64,000 nucleotides of DNA, from positions 186,001-250,000 of the forward strand of contig JBBCJB010000010.1 of NCBI GenBank assembly GCA_037190485.1. The letters run 5' to 3'. The stretch is from Parapedobacter sp037190485. Its GTDB lineage: Bacteria; Bacteroidota; Bacteroidia; Sphingobacteriales; Sphingobacteriaceae. Within the stretch, counting starts at the first letter, position 1. Every line of letters starts with the position of its first letter. The notes below the pieces were generated by a model, which was not told the DNA's origin, did no database searches, and saw only the letters and a program-made list of their open reading frames with translations. The position numbers were made by a program, and so were the translations under genes. Shown here piece by piece: positions 10,136 to 18,574 of this stretch.

Positions 10136-10448
10136 AAGTTCCTGATTCATTGCTAAGATTCGCCGAAGCCCCGGGGGCTTATAATCGGGTTATATGGTGC
10201 AAGGTAAAACATAAGTCCCGGATTTGCAAATTGACGCGACACGGGCGGCCGTCTCCCTCCTGAACAAACGCGCCTATTTCCTGCAAATACAGGGTAAGGC
10301 CGATGTAAATCTTGTGGTGGAGGCATGAAATATTTCTTGTTTATTTTCAATACGTTATAGTTATACCATAAACCCGAATAAGGGTAATGGGCCTTTTTTA
10401 AGAATTAACATTGCATAGGATATTGTTCATCTTGAAAACAGCAAACGC
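10136..10448. other. Divergent intergenic region with no identified gene
   Basis: About 313 bases between the divergent thioredoxin-like and S41 peptidase genes. It must hold promoters for both directions and turns AT-rich after about 10320, but I found no exact TAnnTTTG element on either strand and no credible coding frame. A short GC palindrome at 10166-10180 has only a one-base centre and is not a hairpin. Confidence 0.5.
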
Positions 10449-11735
10449 ATGGCAGAACGATTACGCCCGCTTCTTTACCTGCTCTTGATTGGCCTGCTGT
10501 TGCTGGCCTGCCGGAAGGACAACCTGGGCAGCGACGTAGACGCCGACCCGATCTTATCGCCGACCACAGGCACACGCAAGGAGCTTACGCTCGATTCCAT
10601 ATTTCTTTACGCCAAACAGACGTACCTATGGCAAGAGGTGCTGCCACCCTATCCGGAGTTTAAACCACGGGAGCGGTACGGACACCTAACGCCCGAGGCG
10701 ACCGCTTACACGACCGAGCTTTTCGATATCGCCCAAATGAAAATCAATCCGGCCACAGGACGGCCTTATGAAGAGAATGGTTTGGTGTTGCGCCCAAGGT
10801 ATTCCGCCTGGGGCGGGCCGGATGCCATCGGCCCGTTTTCGGCCAGCGCCTCCTCACCCCAATCCGGAAACACGGTGACGTACCATGCCGTAATACCTTC
10901 CCAATCGGGAGATATTGCGTACCTGGTATTGGCTGGCTTCCCCAAATTGTCGGATTGCCAACAGGAACTTGACTGGGCTTTCTCGGGGTTTGCCGATGCG
11001 GGCATCAAGAAAATAATCATCGATCTGCGTAACAATGGTGGTGGATACCTGGAAACCGCAACGCATGTGGCGGACCTCGTAGCACCAGCCACTATCAACG
11101 GCAAAGTGATGTATACCGAGCGCTTCAATGCGCTGATGCAGGCCGGCAATGCAACCATCCTGCAGTATCAACCCTACCTCGACGGGAATGGTAAGCAGCC
11201 AATTTTCCAAGGGAGACCGGCAACCATGGCCGACGTGGACTTTAGTGCAGCGGCCAATACGTTTTGGTTCTCCACAGAAAATGGTCCGCAAGACATAACC
11301 GATGTATGCTTTATCGTTTCGGGAGCGACTGCTTCTACCGCCGAGATGCTGATCAGTTGCTTTAAGCCGTACCTGAATGTCTCGATCGTGGGAGAACGGA
11401 CATACGGCAAACCAGTAGGCACCTTCGGCATCCGGATTGGCGGCCACAGGCTATTCCTCGCCAGTTTCCTGATTACCAATGCAAGCGGATGGTCTGATTA
11501 TTTCAATGGCATGGAACCACACTATCCGGTTTGGTTACCCGAAAACCCATCATGGGGAGATGCCAACGAAGCCGGACTGGCTACGGCCATAGCTGGCCTG
11601 GCAAGCAGCGAAAAACCACTAAAAAGCAGCAGCAGGTCGCCAAATCACCTTAAAATACCCGATTCCCGCCAGGAGAACCATCCGGTCCCGATGATCCCGA
11701 ACACGCTCAAATTGCGCGATATGACATTGCGATGA
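10449..11735 (+). CDS. S41 family (C-terminal processing type) peptidase lipoprotein
   Basis: Serine peptidase of family S41, 428 residues, with a lipoprotein signal (lipobox LLLLAC, Cys21). The Ser/Lys dyad is visible as GATASTAEM (Ser296) and GERTYGKP (Lys321), and the family's DLRNNGGGYL strand-loop lies at about 192-201. I do not see a PDZ domain between the N-terminal helical region and the catalytic core, which is common in Bacteroidota members. The last about 40 residues are basic, Ser/Pro/Asn-rich and unlike the rest, so the natural C-terminus may be nearer residue 390. It precedes the sigma/FecR operon by 94 bases and probably belongs to a separate transcript. Role likely in envelope protein turnover. 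Confidence 0.9.
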   Translation: MAERLRPLLYLLLIGLLLLACRKDNLGSDVDADPILSPTTGTRKELTLDSIFLYAKQTYLWQEVLPPYPEFKPRERYGHLTPEATAYTTELFDIAQMKINPATGRPYEENGLVLRPRYSAWGGPDAIGPFSASASSPQSGNTVTYHAVIPSQSGDIAYLVLAGFPKLSDCQQELDWAFSGFADAGIKKIIIDLRNNGGGYLETATHVADLVAPATINGKVMYTERFNALMQAGNATILQYQPYLDGNGKQPIFQGRPATMADVDFSAAANTFWFSTENGPQDITDVCFIVSGATASTAEMLISCFKPYLNVSIVGERTYGKPVGTFGIRIGGHRLFLASFLITNASGWSDYFNGMEPHYPVWLPENPSWGDANEAGLATAIAGLASSEKPLKSSSRSPNHLKIPDSRQENHPVPMIPNTLKLRDMTLR

Positions 11736-11778
11736 TAATGCGCGCCTATTATTTAGAATCAATATAAATAAATACGCT

Positions 11779-11786
11779 TATTTTTG
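11779..11786 (+). promoter_or_regulatory. Candidate -7 element of the ECF sigma operon
   Basis: TATTTTTG, an exact match to the Bacteroidota -7 consensus TAnnTTTG, 43 bases before the sigma factor start. No clear -33 TTTG lies at the expected 17-23 bp; only TTTAG at 11752-11756 is near. Moderate support only. Confidence 0.4.
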
Positions 11787-11829
11787 GGGCATTACGCATG
11801 CAGCCAGTGTTGATAAGCGGTTAAACAAA

Positions 11830-12330
11830 ATGGAGCGGAAAGATTTTGAGAAACTATACAACCTTTACTGGGAGGAACTATACGACTTTTGCTTTTACCA
11901 TTGTAAAGTTGCATCCCTGACCGAAGAGATTGTACAGGACATCTTTCTCTCACTTTGGGAGCGGGGCGATGGTTTCCTCATGAACGGTGAAATCAGGGCT
12001 TACCTATACAAAGCGGTGAAGAACAAAGTGTTTGACGCGTACCGCGAAAAGGCAAGGCGCCAGGAGGCGTTTGACCAGTTTCGGCTTAGAAATTGCGACA
12101 GTGCCTGTATAACTGAAGAGACTGTTTCTTACAACGAGTTGAGCGATAGGCTGGGGATCGTGATCGAAAACCTGCCCTGCCGGTGTCGGGAAGTCTTCAG
12201 ATTGAGCCGGGAAGCCGGGCTTAGCAACAGGCAGATCGCCATCCGGCTTTCCATTTCGGAAAAGACCGTTGAACACCACCTGACCAAGGCGTTGCGCATC
12301 ATCCGGGGAAAGATAGACCCTTTGGGATAA
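11830..12330 (+). CDS. RNA polymerase ECF sigma factor (FecI-like)
   Basis: Extracytoplasmic-function sigma factor of 166 residues, the usual length. Region 2 covers about residues 8-75 (YNLYWEELYDFCFYHC, EEIVQDIFLSLWER) and region 4 about 110-160 (LPCRCREVFRLSREAGLSN followed by the helix-turn-helix IAIRLSISEKTVEHHLTKAL). The FecR-like anti-sigma gene follows after 109 bases, then a TonB receptor with an STN domain, which is the classic three-part surface-signalling arrangement: ligand at the receptor, signal to FecR across the periplasm, release of sigma in the cytoplasm. Likely targets are this locus's own transport genes (inference). Confidence 0.95.
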   Translation: MERKDFEKLYNLYWEELYDFCFYHCKVASLTEEIVQDIFLSLWERGDGFLMNGEIRAYLYKAVKNKVFDAYREKARRQEAFDQFRLRNCDSACITEETVSYNELSDRLGIVIENLPCRCREVFRLSREAGLSNRQIAIRLSISEKTVEHHLTKALRIIRGKIDPLG

Positions 12331-12439
12331 CACGATTTTTTTCAGGCTGTATAACAGCGTTTTATAAAAACCACACACGAACAGGCAAGGGTTGAAGGCT
12401 TCATTCTAGATATAGGTGGTATAAACAACTGAAAGAAGG

Positions 12440-13408
12440 ATGGAGATAACGCCTGAAATACTTCAGAAATACCATTTGGGTCTATGTACGGCTGCGGAAG
12501 AGAAAGAGGTGGCGGCGTGGCTCGAGGATGGCTCCACACTGGGCAGATACGAGCAAATCGGTAACCGTACCACCAAGGAGCGCGCCGATGCGAACATGCG
12601 CAAATTGCTGGCGGAGAAATCCGGTGCGAACCTGCATCGTACGGGCACGGGGACACTACGGTTGCCGTGGTCTTGGGTGGCTGCGGCTTGCCTGTTCATC
12701 GGCATATCCATCGGCGTTTGGAGCGCACTCCGGCAGGCTGCGGAAACGACATCGGTGGCCTTTAGGGAGGTTACCGCGCCCTATGGGAAAAAATTAACCG
12801 TAACCCTCCCAGACAGCACGACGGTGTACCTAAACGCGGGCTCCACGCTATACTATCCCGAACACTTTACCGACAGCATACGACTGGTGAGTATGGAGGG
12901 TGAGGCCTTTTTTGACGTCGTAACTGACGCCGGACACCCCTTTATCATCAACAGTACACATGGTACGCAGGTACAGGTATTGGGTACGGCGTTCAATATA
13001 CGGGCCAACGCGTTTGACGACGAAGTGGAAGTAAGCGTACAGGAAGGGGCTGTGCGCTTCGGCAACATCGAACACGCAGTGGATCCGATAACGCTTTCGG
13101 CAGGACAGCGCGCTGCCTACTCCGTGCAGGCAAACCGAATGGCTAAATTCGCCAACGCCGACGTACAGGCATGGTCATGGAAAGATGGCCTATTGGCCTT
13201 CGATCGTGAACAGCTAAGGGACATCGCCGGAAAGATGGAGCGATGGTATGGCGTGGAAATTGAAATCGCCGACGAGAACACGGGTAAACTCCGGTATTCC
13301 GGAACGTATAAAAACCCAAATCTGTATACCTTGCTTGAAAACATGGGATTCGTATTGGGATTCCGCTACAGCGTGGATAAGGAAAGCAAAAAAGTCATGA
13401 TCCATTGA
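12440..13408 (+). CDS. FecR-like anti-sigma factor
   Basis: Single-pass inner-membrane regulator of 322 residues that holds the neighbouring ECF sigma factor. The cytoplasmic N-terminus (1-74) contains a sigma-binding helical segment; one membrane span follows at about 76-96 (WSWVAAACLFIGISIGVW). The periplasmic part has the FecR domain (about 108-210: VTAPYGKKLTVTLPDSTTV, GEAFFDVV, VQVLGTAFNIRA) and the C-terminal DUF4974-like domain (about 250-320: LAFDREQLRDIAGKMERWYG). All usual parts are present and the length is typical, so it should be functional. Its partner receptor is inferred to be the STN-bearing protein at 14460-16982. Confidence 0.94.
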   Translation: MEITPEILQKYHLGLCTAAEEKEVAAWLEDGSTLGRYEQIGNRTTKERADANMRKLLAEKSGANLHRTGTGTLRLPWSWVAAACLFIGISIGVWSALRQAAETTSVAFREVTAPYGKKLTVTLPDSTTVYLNAGSTLYYPEHFTDSIRLVSMEGEAFFDVVTDAGHPFIINSTHGTQVQVLGTAFNIRANAFDDEVEVSVQEGAVRFGNIEHAVDPITLSAGQRAAYSVQANRMAKFANADVQAWSWKDGLLAFDREQLRDIAGKMERWYGVEIEIADENTGKLRYSGTYKNPNLYTLLENMGFVLGFRYSVDKESKKVMIH

Positions 13409-13437
13409 CGGATCTTTAGTTAACGCTCATAAAAACC

Positions 13438-14379
13438 ATGAATTCAAATAGATTTAAAATTAACGCATTGTTTACGTGGATTGGAATGATTGGCGCAGGC
13501 TTTTCGGCTTTTGCGCAGGATCAAGCCGACGTGGAGGCGATAAAAAAACTGTGCGGGTGTTTTTCGGTAACGTTCAACTATGCGGAGACGTTTACGAACG
13601 ACACGTTGCACAAACGATACGCCCATCCGATGGATCACCGGGCCGTAGTGGAATATGCATACCCCATCGAAGAGTCAGCCAATCGGATTGTCATCCAACA
13701 CCTGCTGGTTATACCCGACGGAAAGGGCACCGTGATCAAACATTGGCGGGAAGACTGGGTTTACCAACAGACCGAACGATGGGAATATACGGCTCCAAAT
13801 GAATGGACCAAATTACGTGTACCGCCTGCCGAAGTGGAAGGTGAGTGGACGCAATCGGTATGGGAGGTAACGGACGCCCCCAGATACATGGGATCGTCCG
13901 TATGGACGCGGACCAACAACCAGGTTTTTTGGCTCAATAGCGCAGATGCTCCCTTGCCACGGCGCGAATTTACCAAGCGGCAAGACTACAACATCATGAA
14001 CCGGACAAACCGCATTGTCGTGTCGGACGAAAAGTACGTGCACGAGCAGGACAATAAGAAAATTATCCGTACCCCGGGTAAAGCCGACAGCTTGCTGGCT
14101 GAAGAGAAAGGTTATAATACCTACGTACGGTTGCCTGAAGCGGATTGTGCGGGAGCAAAATCATTTTGGACCGCGGCACAATCGGATTTCTGGACGGAGG
14201 TGAGGGAAATCTGGGAAGAAAAGTTGTCATCGGCAACGAACGTGAAAATCGTACCGGCGATAGCGGGAAAACCGCTGTACCAGACGCTGGACGAATTGAT
14301 GCATAAGGAATTGGCTGCACACGAACGGAAGGAAGCCATCGATTCGCTCATTTCCCGGCACGTGCTGGAAATAAGATAA
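13438..14379 (+). CDS. DUF6607 family secreted protein
   Basis: A 313-residue secreted protein with signal peptide ending about FSAFAQ (residue 27). The mature N-terminus contains KKLCGCFSVTFNYAETF, which I recognise as the hallmark of the DUF6607 family; the rest is beta-rich with many tryptophans (HWREDWVYQQTERWEY, EWTKLRVPPAEVEGEWTQ). The two closely placed cysteines in CGC could bind metal, form a disulfide or ligate a cofactor. Biochemical function is not known to me. It lies between FecR and the STN-type TonB receptor, with HmuY-like lipoprotein nearby; such clusters suggest a part in haem or metal acquisition (inference). Confidence 0.8.
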   Translation: MNSNRFKINALFTWIGMIGAGFSAFAQDQADVEAIKKLCGCFSVTFNYAETFTNDTLHKRYAHPMDHRAVVEYAYPIEESANRIVIQHLLVIPDGKGTVIKHWREDWVYQQTERWEYTAPNEWTKLRVPPAEVEGEWTQSVWEVTDAPRYMGSSVWTRTNNQVFWLNSADAPLPRREFTKRQDYNIMNRTNRIVVSDEKYVHEQDNKKIIRTPGKADSLLAEEKGYNTYVRLPEADCAGAKSFWTAAQSDFWTEVREIWEEKLSSATNVKIVPAIAGKPLYQTLDELMHKELAAHERKEAIDSLISRHVLEIR

Positions 14380-14395
14380 GAAGAGGTCAAATTTT

Positions 14396-14430
14396 GCCAC
14401 GGTGCACCGTCGCCAAACAGACACCGTGGC
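14396..14430. repeat. Intergenic hairpin / palindrome with two alternative pairings
   Basis: Between the DUF6607 and TonB-receptor genes, GCCACGGTG (14396-14404) can pair with CACCGTGGC (14422-14430), a perfect 9-bp stem with a 17-base loop. The same ACGGTG is also the left half of a perfect 12-base palindrome ACGGTGCACCGT (14399-14410). No T-run follows, so it is not a standard terminator. It could be an operator, an RNA processing site or a leader switch 30 bases before the receptor start. Confidence 0.5.
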
Positions 14431-14459
14431 CAAATGAAACACTTACAGGTTACTGATAC

Positions 14460-16982
14460 ATGAATCATTTTTGCAAATGTAGTAAAACTGCATGGGTTGG
14501 AACGTTCATACCGCTGGTTTTGCTATCTTTTCCACTTTTTGCCCAGCGGGCTACCCTGCTCGAAAAACGCATAACCATTTCGACAGGGAGCATGACCGCA
14601 ACCAAGGCGCTTATTGCGCTGGGCAAGCAGGCAGATTGCTCGTTTGCCTATTCAGACGACCTATTTGACGGTGAACGTATGCTTACACTCAACTATCGCA
14701 ATACACCACTCGCTGCCATTCTCGACGGGTCTTTTGGTATTGCGCCGGCCATGATCCGCATTCAAGGCAATGTGGTGCACATCCGCGCGGTACCAAAGCC
14801 CCCTCCTACCCGAGACAATACGATACAAGTGGATACAGTAGGCATATCCAGGAACTTCGACCTCGACCCGGTGGTTGTAACCGGCCAGTACCGGCCACAG
14901 TCGCTCAACAAATCGGTCTACCGCGTAGAGGTGATCGATAAACGACAGATTGAAAATATGGCCGTAACGAACGTCGGTGAATTGCTTAAGCAACAACTGA
15001 ACATCGAAATCGAAAACCAGTCGGGGCTGGGCCGTTCCAAGATCAGGGTACTTGGCCTCAACAGCCAATATGTCAAAATTCTGATGGACAACATTCCCGT
15101 TGCCGGCGACGAGAACATGGGAAGCGATGTGGATCTTTCTACCATAAGCCTGGACGATGTGGAGCGCGTAGAAATTGTGAAAGGCGCCATGGGCGTGGAG
15201 TACGGAGCGAACAGCATAGCGGGCGTGATCAACATCATCACCAAGCGGCGTGCAACGAAGAATACCGATCTGGTGCTGGACATACAGGAAGAAAGCGTAC
15301 GTAGCGAATACAACTTGCGGTTCGACTACGGGGCGAAAGGCCGCCACATCCAGAAGTTGAACGCAAGCCACAACCTGAATGAAAGCCTATCAATCGGCGG
15401 GTCCATTTCCCGCGACAAATTCAATGGCTACTGGGGCGAATATGAGGGGGCGGCACCAACGACCGAGACGACGGAAAAACGGGGATATAACTGGTCGCCA
15501 AAAGACTCCTGGAACGGCAATGCCTACACGTCTTACGGTGGCAAACGCCTATCGTTCTTTTACAAGTTCAATTATTTCACCTCTAACCTAACCCAGTACA
15601 GCCGCAGGGCATACGGTTATCAGCTGCGCGACGAGCAACTCCTGATCAATGCGAGTATAAACAACGACTACCGCAATATACGGTATAACCACCATTTCAA
15701 CGCGCGCGGAGCTTTTTGGAAAGATGCCAATTTCTCGTTGGACGCTTCGCTGCAACAGAACGGTTTGAAACACCGGCGCAGGGGCATCAACCTGTGGGAC
15801 AACTCGGTGATAGACCCTGATTACGACCTGCCGGGCGGCTCAAGGCTCAAGGCCACCGACTGGCAGGAATACAGCCAATCGAGCGGCTTCTACGCGAAGG
15901 GTTCGCTGGTAAAACCGCTTATTGACAGCACACTTGATTTCAACATCGGCTATGAAATGGACAACACCACCGGCATACAGGCACCCGGCATGTTCAATGA
16001 CGTGGAGCTCGGCGCGCCTGTGAAGCAGACGCTTTTCACAGGCGCGGGTTACACCTCTGCAGAATGGCAGGTTTCGCCACGCGTGATGATCAGGCCCGGC
16101 TTCCGGGCCAGCTTCAGCAATAAGCTGCGCATGCGTACCAACGAATCGCTGACCACCCGCTACCGGCTGAATGACCGACACGACCTGCGCCTGATTCTCG
16201 GCACCTCTACCCGCTTCCCGAACTATGAGGAATTATACATGCGTTTCGTAGACGTGGTCCATGAATATGTGGGCAATCCGGACCTGAGGCCTGAATACGG
16301 ACAGTCGGCAGAACTGCAATGGGGCCACAGCAGCGAATTGCAACCGGGCGTGCACCTTCAGACCAGCGTGAGCACCATGTTTCAGTACATCCGTGACCGC
16401 ATCGTGAACGTGACTTACGAGAGTGACAGACCCGGTGTGGTAACCGGAACGAATACCTTTACCAATGAAAACAAATACCATGGCCTATCCAACCAACTGG
16501 ATGCCAAATTGGTATCTGACAGATTTCATTTCTCCATAGCGGGTTCGCTGGTGGGCTACCGCGGCAGCGACGATGCTTCGGAGAATGAATACGGACGGTT
16601 GCTCCTGAATGCCCAGGCGAATGCGCAGGCGACCTATATATTGCCAGCCGGCTTCCGGGCGGCACTGTTCTACCGCTTTACGGGCAAGCAACCGCTGTAT
16701 GTGTTTCTTCCCAAAGCGCCGCCAGAACCCGGCAAGGTACAGGAATATTACAAAATCCTAGCCCTCACGGATGCCTACAACAGCCTGGACATCAACGTTG
16801 CCAAAGCCTTTTTCGAACGGAAGCTCGACGTTCGGATGGGGATACGCAACATCCTGGACGTGGACAACATTGCTTATACGATGGTAGACCCGCCCGCACA
16901 CATCGTGGACAGGAATGCCGGTATACGGCAGCTGTATTACGGCCGGGCTTTATTTGTCAAATTGAGTTACCAGTTACTTTAA
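14460..16982 (+). CDS. TonB-dependent receptor with N-terminal STN signalling domain
   Basis: Outer-membrane transducer-type receptor of 840 residues. After a signal peptide ending about FPLFAQ (residue 29) comes a secretin/TonB N-terminal (STN) domain at about 33-115 (ISTGSMTATKALIALGKQADCSFAY, with LNYRNTPLAAILDGS). The plug is at about 140-265 (VGELLKQQLNIEI, GLNSQYVKILMDNIPV, VERVEIVKGAMGVEYG, GVINIITKR), followed by a 22-strand-type barrel ending ALFVKLSYQLL. An STN domain next to an ECF/FecR pair marks it as the surface sensor of that pair. The HmuY-like neighbour points to haem or a related chelate as ligand; the fold alone does not settle this. Strongly related to the second receptor at 19961. 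Confidence 0.93.
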   Translation: MNHFCKCSKTAWVGTFIPLVLLSFPLFAQRATLLEKRITISTGSMTATKALIALGKQADCSFAYSDDLFDGERMLTLNYRNTPLAAILDGSFGIAPAMIRIQGNVVHIRAVPKPPPTRDNTIQVDTVGISRNFDLDPVVVTGQYRPQSLNKSVYRVEVIDKRQIENMAVTNVGELLKQQLNIEIENQSGLGRSKIRVLGLNSQYVKILMDNIPVAGDENMGSDVDLSTISLDDVERVEIVKGAMGVEYGANSIAGVINIITKRRATKNTDLVLDIQEESVRSEYNLRFDYGAKGRHIQKLNASHNLNESLSIGGSISRDKFNGYWGEYEGAAPTTETTEKRGYNWSPKDSWNGNAYTSYGGKRLSFFYKFNYFTSNLTQYSRRAYGYQLRDEQLLINASINNDYRNIRYNHHFNARGAFWKDANFSLDASLQQNGLKHRRRGINLWDNSVIDPDYDLPGGSRLKATDWQEYSQSSGFYAKGSLVKPLIDSTLDFNIGYEMDNTTGIQAPGMFNDVELGAPVKQTLFTGAGYTSAEWQVSPRVMIRPGFRASFSNKLRMRTNESLTTRYRLNDRHDLRLILGTSTRFPNYEELYMRFVDVVHEYVGNPDLRPEYGQSAELQWGHSSELQPGVHLQTSVSTMFQYIRDRIVNVTYESDRPGVVTGTNTFTNENKYHGLSNQLDAKLVSDRFHFSIAGSLVGYRGSDDASENEYGRLLLNAQANAQATYILPAGFRAALFYRFTGKQPLYVFLPKAPPEPGKVQEYYKILALTDAYNSLDINVAKAFFERKLDVRMGIRNILDVDNIAYTMVDPPAHIVDRNAGIRQLYYGRALFVKLSYQLL

Positions 16983-17023
16983 TAGTTATTCAAAAACGGA
17001 TTGATTCCATAAAAAACAAAAAA

Positions 17024-18502
17024 ATGCAACAACGCTATTTACGCCCATTGTTATTCGTCGTCATGTTGGCAGGATTGGGTTCCTGTAAGAAGGATCCCAT
17101 AAAAAGCATCGACTACAACGCACTCACCGAAGAGCGTATACTCGGCATATCGGAACTGAACGCGATATCGAACGAGGACATCACTGCGCTGGAAAACCTG
17201 GTGAACGAGCGGATTACTGACAATTCGGTAAAGGCCCGGCTGACGGAAATGCTGAACAGCGTGAAACTGCTGCAAGCCATCCTACCGAAGATGGAGCTGC
17301 TCCGTACGGATCCGGACATCAATTTCCCGGAGAAATACGAGGAAATCCATGGGTTGGTCACGGAGATGAGCGACGAGATTCCGCGCAAGAAAGTGCTGCT
17401 GGATGAACTGGAGGCAAACCGGGAGGGCTACGACAACTCGGAAGTGCGCTTTACCGGTGATTTTGAGTACTACCTGAGGGAGTACTTCAAAATCGAACCC
17501 ATCCCCGGTAAAAATTACGTGGCGTATCTGCGATCGGATATCGATCGGGTGGACAGCCTGATCGTCAACGCAGTAGCGTATGCCGATCTCATGAAATTCA
17601 ACGCGCTGAAAATAATAAGGCTTCAATCCCCGAACGGTTCAGGCATCTCGGGGGAAAACTTCAACCTCAATAAATTCTCGCAGTTGGAAGTATTGAATAT
17701 CATTTTGAATGACGGCGTTAAACTGACGATCGACAGCTGCCATAACCTCCAAGAGCTTGATGTAACCGGGAAGGATGCCCTGCAGCGACTGGATCTGGCC
17801 GGGGTCAGCGAATCCCTGAAAATCCTGAAACTCAATGACGTTCTCAATTTGAAAACCCTGATCTCACCGGAAAGAACCTCGCTGGAAGAGGTCTGGTTGA
17901 CTTCCGGCGGTTACACGCCCAAGCCGGATTCGATCATCCTGGGCGGAAACGGGTCTACGGTGTTCATTGGTGCCATCGCTTCGAAAGAAATGAAGGCACT
18001 GAAGCTTTCCGGCATGGAAAATATTCAGATTTCAGGCGGTGCTGTGGTAGACGAAACGGCCGACCCCCTAGTGCAACAAACCATTCGAATCAACGAATTC
18101 GATATTTCCAACAATCCCGGATTAAAAGGCTTAATCATATCGCAGCTTAACCTCCCAGGTGGATTGGATCTGGCACCGTTCCCGGAATTAAAGGGACTAT
18201 TTTTCAGCCAGTTGGCCATCAACGCCCAGGATCCGCTGCATATGGAATATCCGGCGTCAGAATTGTCGGGGTTCACCGGGTTGGAAAAGCTGGAATCCAT
18301 CACGTTTTCCGGAATCGTATGGCCTGAAAACACCACGTTGGATCTCCGCAAGGCCAGAAACCTGTTGTGGGTCGAACTGACTTCAGAGGGCCCGGAATTG
18401 AAAAAGATCATCCTTCACAAAGACGTGCAGCAGAACCAAAGTGAATACGGCGATCCCTTCTACCTGTATCCAGAAGACGTGGAAGTCGAGTACGTGGATT
18501 GA
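17024..18502 (+). CDS. Leucine-rich-repeat-like lipoprotein of unknown function
   Basis: A 492-residue lipoprotein (lipobox GLGSC, Cys about residue 21). Residues about 25-190 are helical and charged; from about 190 onward there are irregular leucine-rich-repeat-like units spaced roughly 22-26 residues (LKIIRLQSPNG, LEVLNIILNDG, LQELDVTGKD, LKILKLNDVLNLKTLI, MKALKLSGMENI, LKGLIISQLNLPG, LKGLFFSQLAI), forming a solenoid. It lies between the STN receptor and the HmuY-like gene, 41 bases after the former, so it is probably a surface accessory of this uptake system that binds a protein or ligand. No enzyme motif seen. The specific function is unknown. Confidence 0.75.
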   Translation: MQQRYLRPLLFVVMLAGLGSCKKDPIKSIDYNALTEERILGISELNAISNEDITALENLVNERITDNSVKARLTEMLNSVKLLQAILPKMELLRTDPDINFPEKYEEIHGLVTEMSDEIPRKKVLLDELEANREGYDNSEVRFTGDFEYYLREYFKIEPIPGKNYVAYLRSDIDRVDSLIVNAVAYADLMKFNALKIIRLQSPNGSGISGENFNLNKFSQLEVLNIILNDGVKLTIDSCHNLQELDVTGKDALQRLDLAGVSESLKILKLNDVLNLKTLISPERTSLEEVWLTSGGYTPKPDSIILGGNGSTVFIGAIASKEMKALKLSGMENIQISGGAVVDETADPLVQQTIRINEFDISNNPGLKGLIISQLNLPGGLDLAPFPELKGLFFSQLAINAQDPLHMEYPASELSGFTGLEKLESITFSGIVWPENTTLDLRKARNLLWVELTSEGPELKKIILHKDVQQNQSEYGDPFYLYPEDVEVEYVD

Positions 18503-18574
18503 CCCCGAAAACAGCATACCACAATGACCCGCTATATTAATTCATCATTCTTTAACAATTAAAACTCACATAAA

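Noticed and set aside
9299..10156. Plus-strand open frame of 285 codons across the thioredoxin-like gene
   Set aside because: Antisense to a gene with a CGPC active site and signal peptide; no domain in the plus-strand translation.
10166..10180. GC palindrome AAGCCCC-G-GGGGCTT
   Set aside because: Only one base between the arms, so it cannot fold as a hairpin; no T-run and no conservation evidence.
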